A DNA stretch of 12,972 bases from positions 1 to 12,972 of the forward strand of contig CAYNYF010000099.1 of NCBI GenBank assembly GCA_964401385.1, written 5' to 3'. The stretch comes from CAYNYF01 sp964401385. GTDB lineage: Bacteria; Planctomycetota; Phycisphaerae; SM23-33. Below are positions 12,805-12,972 of this stretch, one piece after another. Position numbers and translations under genes: made by a program. A model generated the notes under the pieces. It searched no databases and was not told the DNA's origin. It saw only the letters and a program-made list of their open reading frames with translations. How positions within the stretch are numbered: the first letter of the stretch is position 1; every line of letters starts with the position of its first letter.

Positions 12805-12972
12805 TTCTGGGCGAGTACTGGAAGCTGCACGACGACGCGACGATCCAGAAGATCGACGCCGCGGCCGTGGGCTACACCGACTGCAAGCGGCCGGGGCTGG
12901 AAAGAAAGGGGACAGGCTTGCTCCGTAGAAAACCCCTCATGCGGCCAAGGTTGACGGTTCGCTCGGCGCATA
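12801..12972 (+). CDS. Unidentified gene, 5' part only, probably broken by a repeat
   Basis: ATG 12801 overlaps the MFS stop as ATGA, with AAGGAG (12787-12792) eight bases ahead, so a real coupled gene starts here. The first 33 or so residues, MILGEYWKLHDDATIQKIDA then AAVGYTDCKRPG, look like genuine coding sequence, but I do not recognise the family. From about 12900 the DNA becomes GAAAGGGGACAGGCTTGCTC-type repeat sequence, and the frame turns into an Arg-rich, low-information stretch. It stays open to the window edge. The gene is either truncated by the repeat or reads through it. Confidence 0.5.
   Translation, partial: MILGEYWKLHDDATIQKIDAAAVGYTDCKRPGLERKGTGLLRRKPLMRPRLTVRSAH
12900..12972. 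repeat. Probable repeat insertion, start only
   Basis: GAAAGAAAGGGGACAGGCTT opens a stretch whose GGGGACAG core matches 76-83 and resembles GGGGTCAG in the 4655-4804 repeats. I recall such AAAGGGGACAGGCT elements as common extragenic repeats in planctomycete-like genomes. The matching inverted half would lie beyond the window, so the identification is tentative. Confidence 0.4.

Overview
This window is a G+C-rich stretch of bacterial chromosome. The gene content suggests a member of the Planctomycetota, perhaps Phycisphaerae-like: a very large secreted GH42-like protein, a GH101/GH129-like (DUF5696-type) glycosidase, a DUF5107-TPR protein, and intergenic spaces packed with short palindromic repeats. 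This placement rests on gene content and general sequence character, not on a marker gene.

Layout. 1-246: two diverged copies of a hairpin-bearing repeat, then a candidate promoter. 247-4656 (+): secreted multidomain GH42-like protein. 4655-4963: a second repeat family, with two tandem 75-bp units on one side and two to three inverted copies on the other. 4979-6844 (+): cytoplasmic GH101/GH129-like glycosidase. 6889-7842 (-): inosine-uridine-type nucleoside hydrolase, convergent with the previous gene. 7843-8367: a 525-bp divergent intergenic region holding a 72-bp direct repeat and several perfect hairpins, with candidate promoters facing both ways. 8368-10386 (+): DUF5107 protein with a C-terminal TPR-like region. 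About 10529-11049 (-): a small putative lipoprotein gene followed by an attC-like site. It looks like a single integron gene cassette standing alone and is visibly lower in G+C than its surroundings. 11208-11429 (+): remnant of a GH4 glycosidase, with the beginning and end of the protein joined in frame and the middle gone. 11449-12804 (+): MFS transporter. 12801-12972 (+): start of an unidentified gene overlapping the transporter stop, running into another repeat and off the window.

How the genes fit together. The theme is breakdown of complex glycans: a secreted GH42-like enzyme, a cytoplasmic alpha-glycosidase-like enzyme, a decayed GH4 enzyme, a sugar-binding-fold DUF5107 protein, an MFS permease and a nucleoside hydrolase. 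The genes are mostly separate transcription units. The only clear operon-like arrangement is GH4 remnant, MFS and the last gene. I see no rRNA, tRNA, CRISPR array, transposase or integrase. The most unusual element is the lone attC-bearing cassette. I did not find a convincing new multi-gene system.
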